51,312 bases of DNA, from NCBI GenBank assembly GCA_013288555.1, contig JABDBQ010000002.1, forward strand, positions 1-51,312, written 5' to 3'. Position numbers and translations under genes: made by a program. Origin of the DNA: Bacteroidota bacterium (GTDB lineage Bacteria > Bacteroidota > Bacteroidia > CAILMK01). This document shows, piece after piece, positions 16,574 through 24,980 of this stretch. The first letter of the stretch is position 1; the number at the start of each line of letters is the position of its first letter. The notes beneath the pieces are model-generated. The model saw only the letters and a list, made by a program, of their open reading frames with translations. It was not told the DNA's origin and searched no databases.

Positions 16574-18175
16574 ATGAAAAGCCCTGTTTTGATATTATAT
16601 TATGTTTTGGTAGCCTTTGCGATACATGCGCAGAGTAAAAACCTTGACACTTCCCTTTCAAAATTTTATATCAAGGCGGCCATTGGTGGCGGGATAGGTA
16701 TAAATGGTGATTATAATACCGAAAACAATAACGGGAAAGTAACAAACTCAACTACAAAAATCGGTAGCGGTGTTTCTTTTATTGCAAGCGCAGGTTGCCA
16801 ATTCAATTCGAATCTTTCGGCAGAACTAAGCCTTGGCTATTTTTATGGTTTAAACTTAAACGTTTTCCCTCCCTTCGATGGAAACTCTGAAAAACTGAAT
16901 GGCAGCATGTTCCAGATGATACCTTCGTTTGTTTTTTCAACTTCGTTCGGAAAATTAAGGCCATACATCAGGACAGGATTAATAATTGGGCTCCCGGAAG
17001 TTTATGAAGATTACAGCACCCGATTTACTGACGTAAATGGAATGTATCACATATTGGATGCAAAGACAGAATACTACGATGGGAAGGGTTTGGGTATACA
17101 AACTTCTATTGGCTGCACTTATACTCTTAACACAAAACTCAGCCTTTTTGGAGAAGCAATTTTGAATGATATAAATTATACTCCACTTAAAGGAAGAATA
17201 ATTTCATACACAGTCGATGGCGCTGATATAAGTTATTTATTGGGGTCACGCATATTTTCACCATCCCCGGTTAATTTCTTTTTTAATGCACTTAGTATCA
17301 ATGCAGGGATAAAATTCAATTTAAGCAATCATAATCCTCAATTATTAGCAAAAAAGGATAAAAAAAACAATTTTTACTCCAGAATGAGTTTAGGATATGG
17401 TTTCTCAATAAATCCGGATAAAATAAATAGCTACGTTACAAGTTATGACAAAGGACCAGGAGGTCAAATTGCTTATGATCAGATAATTTCAAGTTCGGTA
17501 GAATACATTGGTTCATTTTCTGGAGGAAATGGAATAAATGCAAGCATTGGTGCAGGATGCATGTTGAATGAAAACATTGGATTTGATCTGGGATTAAATG
17601 AAACAATAAGTAATACGCTAAAATCACCAGGAGCTGTTAATTCAAGCAATTCTGTTAAATACTACTCATTAAGCTCACAATCTGGTAATATGCTTCAGAT
17701 AAATCCTTCTTTACTTTTAGTAACCCGAATTTGGAAATTCAGTCCATATTCCAGGTTAGGATTGCTTACCGGATTTGGAAATGTTTACCGCACTTATGAT
17801 ACATATTCCCAAAGTTCAAATGGGGCTATGACCTTCGATCAGATTCATTCAGTATGGAAATATTATGGAGGAGCGTCTATAGGCTATAACGCGGTTTTAG
17901 GTATGTCTTACCCTTTGAACAGCAAATTCGATCTATATACTGAAGCCTCTTTTAACAATATATATGAAATACCAACCAACGCACAAATGATTGAATATAC
18001 AGTGAATGGAGTGAATAGTTTAAACAGTGAAAATACCAGCCAGAAAAGCGAAGTAATTAAAGCCTCCTACAACACAAGCGACAATAATGATCCAAACAAA
18101 CCGACTATTGAATCGCCTATAAAATTTTCTTTCAATGCCATCGTGGGGAGCGTCGGCATAAAGATGCGGTTTTAA
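16574..18175 (+). CDS. Outer-membrane beta-barrel protein with two tandem copies
   Basis: The 533-residue exported protein has a signal peptide (VLILYYVLVAFAIHAQS) and two homologous halves, each like an outer-membrane beta-barrel domain with alternating aromatic strands. Half one runs to about 255 and half two from about 272 to the end. Matching landmarks include IGSGVSFIASAGCQFN / GGNGINASIGAGCMLN, RPYIRTGLIIGLPEVYEDY / SPYSRLGLLTGFGNVYRTY, KLSLFGEAILNDINYTP / KFDLYTEASFNNIYEIP, and the end INAGIKFNL / GSVGIKMRF. It is likely a single large barrel or two fused small barrels in the outer membrane. Function unknown. Confidence 0.75.
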   Translation: MKSPVLILYYVLVAFAIHAQSKNLDTSLSKFYIKAAIGGGIGINGDYNTENNNGKVTNSTTKIGSGVSFIASAGCQFNSNLSAELSLGYFYGLNLNVFPPFDGNSEKLNGSMFQMIPSFVFSTSFGKLRPYIRTGLIIGLPEVYEDYSTRFTDVNGMYHILDAKTEYYDGKGLGIQTSIGCTYTLNTKLSLFGEAILNDINYTPLKGRIISYTVDGADISYLLGSRIFSPSPVNFFFNALSINAGIKFNLSNHNPQLLAKKDKKNNFYSRMSLGYGFSINPDKINSYVTSYDKGPGGQIAYDQIISSSVEYIGSFSGGNGINASIGAGCMLNENIGFDLGLNETISNTLKSPGAVNSSNSVKYYSLSSQSGNMLQINPSLLLVTRIWKFSPYSRLGLLTGFGNVYRTYDTYSQSSNGAMTFDQIHSVWKYYGGASIGYNAVLGMSYPLNSKFDLYTEASFNNIYEIPTNAQMIEYTVNGVNSLNSENTSQKSEVIKASYNTSDNNDPNKPTIESPIKFSFNAIVGSVGIKMRF

Positions 18176-18222
18176 AAACTCCTGCGTTCTTTGCGATTTT
18201 CTTGCTTCTTTTTTCCATACAC

Positions 18223-18318
18223 TTGTCCGTGGTCGGTGTCCCCGCCGACTACATATAGAACAAACAAACCTAATTTGGCTAAAAAATGCAGGTCGGCGGG
18301 GACGCCCACCTGGGACAA
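18223..18318. repeat. Imperfect inverted repeat, 27-bp arms
   Basis: The arms at 18223-18249 and 18292-18318 share the ends TTGTCC and GTCCCCGCCGAC in inverted orientation, with divergent middles and a 42-bp AT-rich spacer. It is much more GC-rich than its surroundings, like a small non-autonomous element or a stable RNA hairpin. Confidence 0.65.
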
Positions 18319-18680
18319 GAATGCACTCTTTTCCAAAATGTAAAACATTTTCAAAAATATTTTCGCTTGTAATTCATTGAAATAATTCAAGTTAAAAAAT
18401 ATTTTTCAAAAGTGCCCACCCACTTTGGCATCTCGCTATATATGTATACAAAAGGCGTTAGGCATAAGGGGTAAGGCGTAAGTGGCTGGCGCAAGAGAAC
18501 ATTTCATTAATCCTGTTAATTCTATAATCCTGAAAATCCTGATTCAGAAAAATAATGAAAAAGATAAACCTCGATTTTTTGCTATTCTGGGCTGTAATTC
18601 CCCTGTTATCGCCTGTTATTTGTCAACGAGTTACGTGTAATAAATTTAAAATCAATGAGATATAAAATGAAAAAAATGAA

Positions 18681-18702
18681 TTTCCCTGTTATAACAGGGA
18701 AA
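18681..18702. repeat. Perfect 22-bp palindrome
   Basis: Each 11-bp half reads TTTCCCTGTTA. CCTGTTAT also occurs twice nearby at 18602-18618, suggesting a family of related words. It may be a protein-binding site or part of a composite repeat with 18743-18815. Confidence 0.6.
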
Positions 18703-18742
18703 AAAGCGAACGGGATTTGCAGCTTTTGTGGTACTCCCCCGA

Positions 18743-18815
18743 ACCACCCTCCCGAGTTCTCGGGACAGGCAGGCCTACGGCCACCCCTCCTTAAACCGAA
18801 GGAGGGGAATGGCGC
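18743..18815. repeat. Lone copy of the DUF559-flanking palindromic repeat
   Basis: It starts ACCACCCTCCCG and ends with an AAGGAGGGGAATGGCGC segment, as in the copies at 31766-31815 and 32203-32251. It carries an extra palindromic insert (CCCGAG...CTCGGGACAGGC). No nuclease gene is next to it. Confidence 0.65.
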
Positions 18816-18909
18816 AACTATCTGCATTCCCCAAATTTACTAACGTGAGCCTTCGGGTTCCAATTTCCAATTTCAAATCACAATTTATTAATCTTTTAAT
18901 TAGAACAAT

Positions 18910-19200
18910 ATGCAATTTCAAAAAGGGGTAAGCGGCAACCCGAATGGCCGCCCGAAAAATAATATAAGAGAAAACCAGGATGAGATCAGGCTCATGGTAT
19001 ATGCTTTTATCAAAGCTAATTTTTCTGATGTATTTACAGACCTTGATACCCTGAGTTCTAAAGACAGGATCCGGTTTTTCTGTCAACTGCTTAAACATAC
19101 TGAACCAAGATACACAGAACGTCCGCCGCAGCTTAATCTCGACGACCTTACGGAAGAAGAAATAGATGATCTGATCAAACGTATTCATAACCAGAAGTAA
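18910..19200 (+). CDS. Small DUF5681-like protein
   Basis: The 96-residue protein opens with FQKGVSGNPNGRPKNN, the signature of the DUF5681 family, whose members occur in phages and accessory regions and are sometimes linked to small terminase subunits. The rest is helical and acidic towards the end (LDDLTEEEIDDLIKRI). The NGRPK motif is a likely nucleic-acid contact by analogy with AT-hook-like GRP motifs (inference). A second small gene follows 97 bp later on the same strand. No other phage gene is visible, so this may be a domesticated or residual piece. Molecular role unknown. Confidence 0.65.
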   Translation: MQFQKGVSGNPNGRPKNNIRENQDEIRLMVYAFIKANFSDVFTDLDTLSSKDRIRFFCQLLKHTEPRYTERPPQLNLDDLTEEEIDDLIKRIHNQK

Positions 19201-19297
19201 ATTATGAGGCAATGTGGAAATTTGAAAATTTGGAAATGAAAGCAATCCAAATAGTCTCATTGCCTTATTGCCTAATTTTCAAATAATTAATTAAAAT

Positions 19298-19600
19298 ATG
19301 CTGAACGAGAAACTAAAATTCCTGAAAGATTATTTCAAAGGCAAGCGAGGCAGACTTCCTGCCTATACGTATATGCCTGTCAAAACAATAGAGTGGTTTG
19401 CCGCAACACCAGATCTGTATTTTGACAAGGATGATAAAACCAAAACCTATACGCCCGAAGAGATGGTTGAAGTGGAAAAGGAGTATTTTGTTATTTTGAT
19501 CAGTATCGTTAAGTCACGGGAAGATATTCCAGTTTCAGATGAGGCGGACCTTAAATTGGCAATGTTGAAAGGGGAGGATTATAAAGATGAATCTGAATAA
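19298..19600 (+). CDS. Hypothetical 100-residue protein
   Basis: No family is recognised. The N-terminus is basic (LKDYFKGKRGRLPAYT), the middle has an aromatic segment (IEWFAATPDLYF), and the end is acidic (LKLAMLKGEDYKDESE). It has no signal peptide or membrane segment, so it is probably cytoplasmic. It lies between the DUF5681-like gene and recQ, all on the plus strand, with gaps of 97 and 77 bp. Codon use looks like the neighbours and the frame is intact, which supports a real gene. Confidence 0.55.
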   Translation: MLNEKLKFLKDYFKGKRGRLPAYTYMPVKTIEWFAATPDLYFDKDDKTKTYTPEEMVEVEKEYFVILISIVKSREDIPVSDEADLKLAMLKGEDYKDESE

Positions 19601-19677
19601 AATTGAAGCCAAAATTTCTTTCAACGGATTCTTTTTTTATCATTCATTTCTTAGCTTCGTGAATAACTTTAATTGAT

Positions 19678-21828
19678 ATGGACACCCCCTCTCCAACCCT
19701 GAATTCTCCTCAATCCATCCTGAAACAATATTTCGGATATGATCGGTTTCGGCCATTGCAGGCGGATGTAATTGAGGCTGTTATGAATAAAAAGGACTGC
19801 CTGGTTCTGATGCCGACCGGGGGCGGGAAATCGGTTTGTTTCCAGGTTCCTGCACTTGCACAGGAAGGCACTTGTGTGGTCATATCGCCACTAATTGCAT
19901 TAATGAAAGACCAGGTAGGAGGGTTGAAAGTCAATGGCATAGAAGCTGAATTCTTAAACAGCAGCCTGAGTGCAAAGGAGACAGCTGCTGTAGAACAGAA
20001 ATGCGCAAACGGTTCATTGAAACTGCTCTATATTTCTCCGGAAAAAATATTCTCTGAGTCTTTCCAATGGCTTATGGGTAAAATGAATGTGAGCATGTTT
20101 GCCATTGACGAAGCACACTGCATTTCTTTCTGGGGGCATGATTTCAGGACCGAATACACGAAGCTGGCTTTGCTGAAAGAAAATTATCCTGATGTACCCA
20201 TCATTGCGCTCACTGCCACAGCTGATAACCTTACCAGAAAGGACATCATCAGGCAGCTCAGGCTCAATGATCCAGAAATATTTATCGCATCTTTCGACCG
20301 GCCCAATATCAGCCTTGATGTGCTGCCTGCAAATAAAAGGATGCAGCGTATTATTGATTTCCTGGGCAGGCATCAGAATGAGCCGGGAATCATATATTCC
20401 TTAAGCAGAAAATCGACCGAACAGATGGCGATGGACCTGAAAGCTGCAGGATTTTCGGCCCTTGCATATCATGCAGGTATGGACACCGAAAGCAGGACAC
20501 GCGTACAGGATGCTTTCCGCAATGATGATGTGCCAATTATCTGTGCAACGATCGCTTTCGGAATGGGTATTGACAAAAGCAATGTCCGGTGGGTGATCCA
20601 TCACAACATGCCAAAAAACATTGAAAGCTATTACCAGGAAATCGGACGTTCGGGTCGCGATGGCGCACCGGCCGAAGCTTTGCTTTTTTATTCCCTGAAT
20701 GATATATCAGTACAACGTAGTTTCCTGGTAGATTTGCCTGAAGAACAACGGGAACTGCAGGAAGCGAAATTAGACAGGCTGGTGCAATATATTGAGACGC
20801 CGTTTTGCCGGAGAAAAATATTGCTCAATTATTTCAATGAAGACTATTCCGGCAACTGCAGCAACTGCGACAATTGTAGAAATCCGCGCAATAAATTTGA
20901 AGCTACGGTACTGGCTCAGAAGGCATTGTCAGCTATAGCAAGAACGGAAGAACAAGTGAGTGTATCAGCGTTGTCTGAAATATTATACGGTAGCAAAACC
21001 CAGCATATTATTGAAAAAGGATTTGATAAAATAAAGACATTCGGTACGGGAAAAGAAGTAAAACCTGACAACTGGAAATTGTATATTCTACAGATGTTAA
21101 ACCTTGGTGTTATGGATATTGCCTATGATGAAAACCACCATTTGAAACTGAATGCCAAAAGCAAAAGAATCCTCTTTGAGGGCGAACAGGTTTTTCTCGT
21201 TGAGATACAACAATCATTTAAAGCCAGAACACCTGGCACCAGGAATATTGTCGCTGATCAGGATGAAAATGTGGACGATAAACTGTTTGAAAAATTGCGA
21301 AGGTTACGTAAGAAAATTGCAGATGTAGAAAGCCTGCCGCCATATCTTATTTTCAATGACAACACCTTATGGGCTATGGTCCATGAAAAGCCCGACAACG
21401 AAGAAGCTATGCTGGACATACAGGGTATCGGCGTAAACAAATTTGATATGTACGGGAAACTTTTTCTTGATGAAATCAAGAACTTTTTTCACCGTAAGTC
21501 GCTTCCATATAACCCTTCAGAAAAAGGATCAACCCAGCAATATACTTATGACTTACTGATGCTGGGTAAAAGTCCGGAATCCATTGCCAGAGAACGGAAT
21601 ATCAGCCTGACCACCATATATTCCCATATCGCATCAATGTACGAAAAGGGCAATCCGATGGAGATTGAAAAACTGCTGTCTGCGAAAGAACAGAAAGAAA
21701 TTTTTGAAGTGTTGAAAAGACTTGGCGTCAAGTCTGCACTCAAAGAAATTTTTGAAGCACTGGATCAGAAATATGATTACGGCAAAATCAGAATTGGAAT
21801 AGCGATGTATGCGAGGTCAGAAAGATAA
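19678..21828 (+). CDS. recQ: ATP-dependent DNA helicase RecQ
   Basis: This 716-residue 3'-5' DNA helicase has motif 0 RFRPLQADVI (24-32), Walker A TGGGKS (47-52), DEAH (144-147), motif VI YYQEIGRSGRDG (318-329), a zinc module (C377, C394, C397, C400), an RQC winged helix, and an HRDC domain (about 540-610). A C-terminal helix-turn-helix follows (LMLGKSPESIARERNISLTTI, about 625-660), as in many Bacteroidota RecQ proteins. It acts in recombination repair and fork processing. The aromatic-rich loop after DEAH reads CISFWGHDFRTEY, with F151 where the usual residue is Gln and T where Pro is usual. TAGCTTCG at 19652-19659 is a near match to a -7 box. Confidence 0.95.
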   Translation: MDTPSPTLNSPQSILKQYFGYDRFRPLQADVIEAVMNKKDCLVLMPTGGGKSVCFQVPALAQEGTCVVISPLIALMKDQVGGLKVNGIEAEFLNSSLSAKETAAVEQKCANGSLKLLYISPEKIFSESFQWLMGKMNVSMFAIDEAHCISFWGHDFRTEYTKLALLKENYPDVPIIALTATADNLTRKDIIRQLRLNDPEIFIASFDRPNISLDVLPANKRMQRIIDFLGRHQNEPGIIYSLSRKSTEQMAMDLKAAGFSALAYHAGMDTESRTRVQDAFRNDDVPIICATIAFGMGIDKSNVRWVIHHNMPKNIESYYQEIGRSGRDGAPAEALLFYSLNDISVQRSFLVDLPEEQRELQEAKLDRLVQYIETPFCRRKILLNYFNEDYSGNCSNCDNCRNPRNKFEATVLAQKALSAIARTEEQVSVSALSEILYGSKTQHIIEKGFDKIKTFGTGKEVKPDNWKLYILQMLNLGVMDIAYDENHHLKLNAKSKRILFEGEQVFLVEIQQSFKARTPGTRNIVADQDENVDDKLFEKLRRLRKKIADVESLPPYLIFNDNTLWAMVHEKPDNEEAMLDIQGIGVNKFDMYGKLFLDEIKNFFHRKSLPYNPSEKGSTQQYTYDLLMLGKSPESIARERNISLTTIYSHIASMYEKGNPMEIEKLLSAKEQKEIFEVLKRLGVKSALKEIFEALDQKYDYGKIRIGIAMYARSER

Positions 21829-21882
21829 CTGATTTACTAGTAATCATTTGCATATTTGCACATCCCCACATTTGCACATTTT

Positions 21883-23526
21883 CTACCCTTTCTTCTCTAC
21901 AGCTTCTTCGATCTTTATTTTCACACCACGAATTTGTGTCTTGTTCATCTTTTTGATGACATGGTCTACAAAATCCCTCGGTACTTCCACAAAACTGAAT
22001 TTATCATAAATGTCAATCTGTCCTATCATATCGCCCTGCATGCCGGCTTCACCTGTTATGGCACCAACGATTTCACGCGGACCAACTTTTGCCTTTCGGC
22101 CGACATTGATAAACAGACGCGCCATGTTTTTCTTAGAGCGTTTGGCTCCGCCGCTACTTCCGCCTCTGTCTCCTCTATCGCCTCTGTCATTTGAACTAAA
22201 CGAAGACTCCTTACTCAATTTATCTTCTTCAGCAATCTGTTTATGAAGTTCCAGTTTGATAAGTGCTGCGGCGACATCTTCGCTGCTGTGTCCGAGAACG
22301 TTAAGTTCCCTGGTCCATACCAGGTATTTATCCAGGTTTCCTTCTGCAATGGTATGAATGATGCGGGCTACGAAATTGTTTTTCTTTTTAACTTCAATAT
22401 CAGCCAGGGCTGGTATCTTATCTTTCGGGATACTGGTTTTAGCAAAGCGTTCGATATCCATCAATCGCCCATGCTCACGCCCGCCGGCAAATGTGAAAGC
22501 ATAACCGCTTCGGCCTGCCCTTCCGGTTCTTCCGATACGATGTACATAATATTCAGCATCAAGCGGAATATCAAAATTGATGACCATTTCAATATCATCT
22601 ACATCAATACCTCTGGCTGCCACATCAGTGGCAACAAGGATCTGGATGATACCCTGTCTGAATTTATTCATTACCTGGGTACGCATAGCCTGGCGCATAT
22701 CGCCATGAAGCGATTCTGCAAAAAAGCCCTGGGCCTGCAGATTGCCAACCAGTTCGTCTACCTTTCTTTTTGTGTTGCAAAAAACGAGACAGAGTTTTGG
22801 TTCATAAAGATCTACAAGACGCTGCAGGACTTCTGTTTTGTCTTTTTCTTTAACATCAAAATATCTCTGATCAATAGCAGCTACGGTAAGTTCGTTGCGT
22901 ACTACTTTAATAATTTCAGGTTTATTCTGATATCTTTTGGTGAGTTCGAGGATGGGCTTGGACATGGTAGCCGAGAAAAACACCGTTTGCCTTGGCAGCG
23001 GAATTTCTTCAAGGATCGCTTCAATATCATCCCTGAAACCCATGTCAAGCATCTCGTCAGCTTCGTCCAGAATTACCATCTTACAACTATCCAGATGCAG
23101 CGTGCCGCGATCGAGATGGTCCATGATACGTCCGGGAGTACCGACAACAATCTGAGCGCCTCTGCGAAGTCCCTGTATCTGCATTTCAATAGATGCACCC
23201 CCGTATACGGCAAGAGCCTTTACTTTACGGTTATGGCTGAGAAGTTTCTGAAATTCATCAGCTACCTGCATGGCAAGTTCACGCGTTGGGCACATCACAA
23301 GTGTTTGAACGGCTTTATTCTCAACATTGATTCTTTCAATGGCTGGAATGGCAAATGCCACCGTTTTACCGGTACCGGTTTGCGCCTGGCCTATTACGTC
23401 CCGGCCTTGCAAAAGAAAAGGAATGGATTGGGATTGAATAGGTGTAGCAACTGTAAAACCCATTTCGGTCACAGCGCTTAAAACAGCCTCACTGAGGCCA
23501 AAATCTGAAAAAGATAAATCAGTCAT
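21883..23526 (-). CDS. DEAD-box RNA helicase with DbpA-type RNA-binding domain
   Basis: The 547-residue helicase has a Q motif (F9...TPIQ), Walker A AQTGTGKT, DEAD (154-157), SAT (185-187), ATDVAARGIDV, and HRIGRTGRAGR. A basic RGDRGDRGG linker leads to a C-terminal DbpA/CsdA-type RNA-binding fold (LFINVGRKAKVGPREIVGAI to the end). By family it unwinds RNA during ribosome assembly and cold adaptation, and supports RNA decay. It is convergent with recQ (54-bp gap). Its 5' region holds an exact TACCTTTG -7 box about 100 bases upstream, implying a fairly long 5' UTR, which is common for cold-shock-responsive helicases (inference). Confidence 0.95.
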   Translation of the reverse strand: MTDLSFSDFGLSEAVLSAVTEMGFTVATPIQSQSIPFLLQGRDVIGQAQTGTGKTVAFAIPAIERINVENKAVQTLVMCPTRELAMQVADEFQKLLSHNRKVKALAVYGGASIEMQIQGLRRGAQIVVGTPGRIMDHLDRGTLHLDSCKMVILDEADEMLDMGFRDDIEAILEEIPLPRQTVFFSATMSKPILELTKRYQNKPEIIKVVRNELTVAAIDQRYFDVKEKDKTEVLQRLVDLYEPKLCLVFCNTKRKVDELVGNLQAQGFFAESLHGDMRQAMRTQVMNKFRQGIIQILVATDVAARGIDVDDIEMVINFDIPLDAEYYVHRIGRTGRAGRSGYAFTFAGGREHGRLMDIERFAKTSIPKDKIPALADIEVKKKNNFVARIIHTIAEGNLDKYLVWTRELNVLGHSSEDVAAALIKLELHKQIAEEDKLSKESSFSSNDRGDRGDRGGSSGGAKRSKKNMARLFINVGRKAKVGPREIVGAITGEAGMQGDMIGQIDIYDKFSFVEVPRDFVDHVIKKMNKTQIRGVKIKIEEAVEKKG

Positions 23527-23623
23527 ATTAAAAAGAAGATGACCCCTTTAATGCTGATTGAAATTGATAAGCAGGGTCGGATTTGTAAAAAATAGTAAGA
23601 AGGATCGAATTAAAAAATTTCCG

Positions 23624-23631
23624 CAAAGGTA
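23624..23631 (-). promoter_or_regulatory. -7 box for the DEAD-box helicase
   Basis: TACCTTTG on the minus strand, an exact TAnnTTTG, about 98 bases before the ATG at 23526. No clear -33 element was found. Confidence 0.5.
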
Positions 23632-23730
23632 GCCAAAAAACCGATACCGGCCTAATTTCCATATTATATCATGAAAATGGAAGGGCCACCCTGCTACGGC
23701 AGCCATTCCATATAAGTTATGAACCCGCCA

Positions 23731-24615
23731 CTATGCGTTTAACAGCCTGTCATACAGATGATTTCCCTGTGCAGTCAAGGCATAATTGCCCTTTTTTCTG
23801 CTTCCTTCATAGGTAATGAGTTTCATCTTTTTCAAAGCGGCCGTATGTCTTACAACCGTTACTTTAGACCCACCGATGTACTCGTGAAGCGTAGCAACGG
23901 TTGCCGTTTTGTTTTCAAACAAACAAAGTAAAATGCCGGACAATGCCCTGTATGTTGCTTTGTTATAGCTCTCGTCATGCAGCATTTCCCTGAGTGCAAT
24001 CTCGAGTGGTACCTGAAGCCGTGTAATACCTGTTGATGTTTTTGGTTTTCTGCCGCGCCTGTTTAAACCAGGAATTTTCCGAGCAATCGTTGATACAGAA
24101 CTACCCGCTACGACAATTTTCCTTGGCCGTCCCCGGCCTCTTTTATTCCCTGATTCATCAAGACTTGCCACGCGCGTTGATGGGGTAGACCCAATTGGAT
24201 AGATACGCGGACGACCGCGACCACGCTTTTCCCCAGTTTCTGATAAAGCGACAGGGGATCCATTCATAGACCCAACGGGATATTTCCTTGGCCTGCCCCT
24301 GCCCCGTTTTTCAGCGGATGCGATCTTCCCGCTGCGAACCATGTCTGCATAGGTAGTTCCAACCGGGTATTTTCTCGGTCTTCCCCTTCCTTTTTTCTCC
24401 CCAGTCGCCAATGATGAAGAAAGCTGGCCTGAATTAACAGGCGCTTCATTTCCTTTTCCATTCTGAGACTGCATTTTTACTTCTCTCAAAAACTGAAGAT
24501 TCCTGTTTAATAATTCCAGTGCTTCAATTTTAGCGAGATACGCTTCGTTGATAATTTCTAAAGCATCAATCCTGATTTTGTAGGATTCCAATGCCTCGTT
24601 GCTTTCTTTTTTCAT
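23731..24615 (-). CDS. AT-hook DNA-binding protein with C-terminal winged helix
   Basis: The 294-residue protein begins with a coiled-coil-like helix (about 8-45). It then has four AT-hook cores GRGRPR (77-82, 105-110, 133-138, 161-166), three of them followed by K/I-YP-V/I-G, plus a fifth weaker one (RRGRKPK, 187-193). The C-terminal ~85 residues look like a MarR/ArsR-type winged helix (ATLHEYIGGSKVTVVRHTAAL, then ITYEGSRKKGNYALT). AT-hooks bind the minor groove of AT-rich DNA, so this is probably a nucleoid-type or gene regulator. The hooks are near-identical, suggesting recent internal duplication. A long AT-rich region (24616-24980) lies upstream, a plausible autoregulatory target (inference). 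Confidence 0.8.
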   Translation of the reverse strand: MKKESNEALESYKIRIDALEIINEAYLAKIEALELLNRNLQFLREVKMQSQNGKGNEAPVNSGQLSSSLATGEKKGRGRPRKYPVGTTYADMVRSGKIASAEKRGRGRPRKYPVGSMNGSPVALSETGEKRGRGRPRIYPIGSTPSTRVASLDESGNKRGRGRPRKIVVAGSSVSTIARKIPGLNRRGRKPKTSTGITRLQVPLEIALREMLHDESYNKATYRALSGILLCLFENKTATVATLHEYIGGSKVTVVRHTAALKKMKLITYEGSRKKGNYALTAQGNHLYDRLLNA

Positions 24616-24663
24616 TTTTCTCTCTTCTTTTCATTATTAATAATTTACCCCCGTAAACAAGTA

Positions 24664-24671
24664 CAAAGTTA
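24664..24671 (-). promoter_or_regulatory. -7 box for the AT-hook gene
   Basis: TAACTTTG on the minus strand, an exact TAnnTTTG, about 49 bases before the ATG at 24615. A TTG lies 13 bases upstream, closer than the usual spacing. Confidence 0.5.
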
Positions 24672-24889
24672 TTTAATTTTAAATCAATTTACGAATATTA
24701 AATTTTTGCCTTTTTAAAATTTTAATAAATATGCGCTGCCACCAGCATATTGCAAGACAGTTAATGATAAATTTATGCTTAATTTCGATACAATCCTCAA
24801 ACCATTTTAGCTTTCTAATAACCTCATAATAAAATAGTCGTAAAAAGTCAGGAGATCAAAAAAATAATAATAAATTCTTCCTGCGTACT

Positions 24890-24916
24890 AAAACAAACAT
24901 GAGACATGTTTTGTTT
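24890..24916 (-). terminator. Probable hairpin terminator of the plsC-gatC operon
   Basis: A 12-bp imperfect stem (24890-24901 with 24905-24916) has a 3-base loop, followed on the minus strand by a T-rich arm. It lies 65 bp past the adenosyltransferase stop. Confidence 0.45.
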
Positions 24917-24980
24917 AATTTATGCCATATTTATTATTCGAATTAAAAACTGATTTTTGTCAGGATTTCCCAGCTTTTTT

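Larger units (their letters stand above)
18176..18909. other. Repeat-rich gene-free interval
   Basis: About 730 bp without a convincing gene. It holds an imperfect inverted repeat (18223-18318), short-word arrays (18453-18486; three copies of AATCCTG between 18510 and 18545; 18858-18890), a perfect 22-bp palindrome (18681-18702) and a lone copy (18743-18815) of the palindromic repeat that flanks the DUF559 gene. Two short ORFs here are made of repeat sequence and are not called. Confidence 0.7.
24616..24980. other. AT-rich gene-free interval
   Basis: About 365 bp, very AT-rich, between the AT-hook gene's start and the adenosyltransferase gene's stop. It holds a -7 box at 24664-24671 and a hairpin at 24890-24916. 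No ORF or RNA gene is recognised. Confidence 0.6.

Noticed and set aside
18172-18390. A 72-residue minus-strand ORF downstream of the barrel gene
   Set aside because: It runs through the inverted repeat at 18223-18318 and has no family signature.
18655-18843. A 62-residue ORF with CSFCG and a repeat-coded tail
   Set aside because: Most of it is translated from the palindrome and the DUF559-type repeat; coding is not supported.
22243-23481. A 412-codon ORF antisense to the DEAD-box helicase
   Set aside because: The helicase on the other strand keeps all motifs; the antisense frame has no recognisable domain and an unusual Cys/Phe-rich composition, as expected of a shadow ORF.
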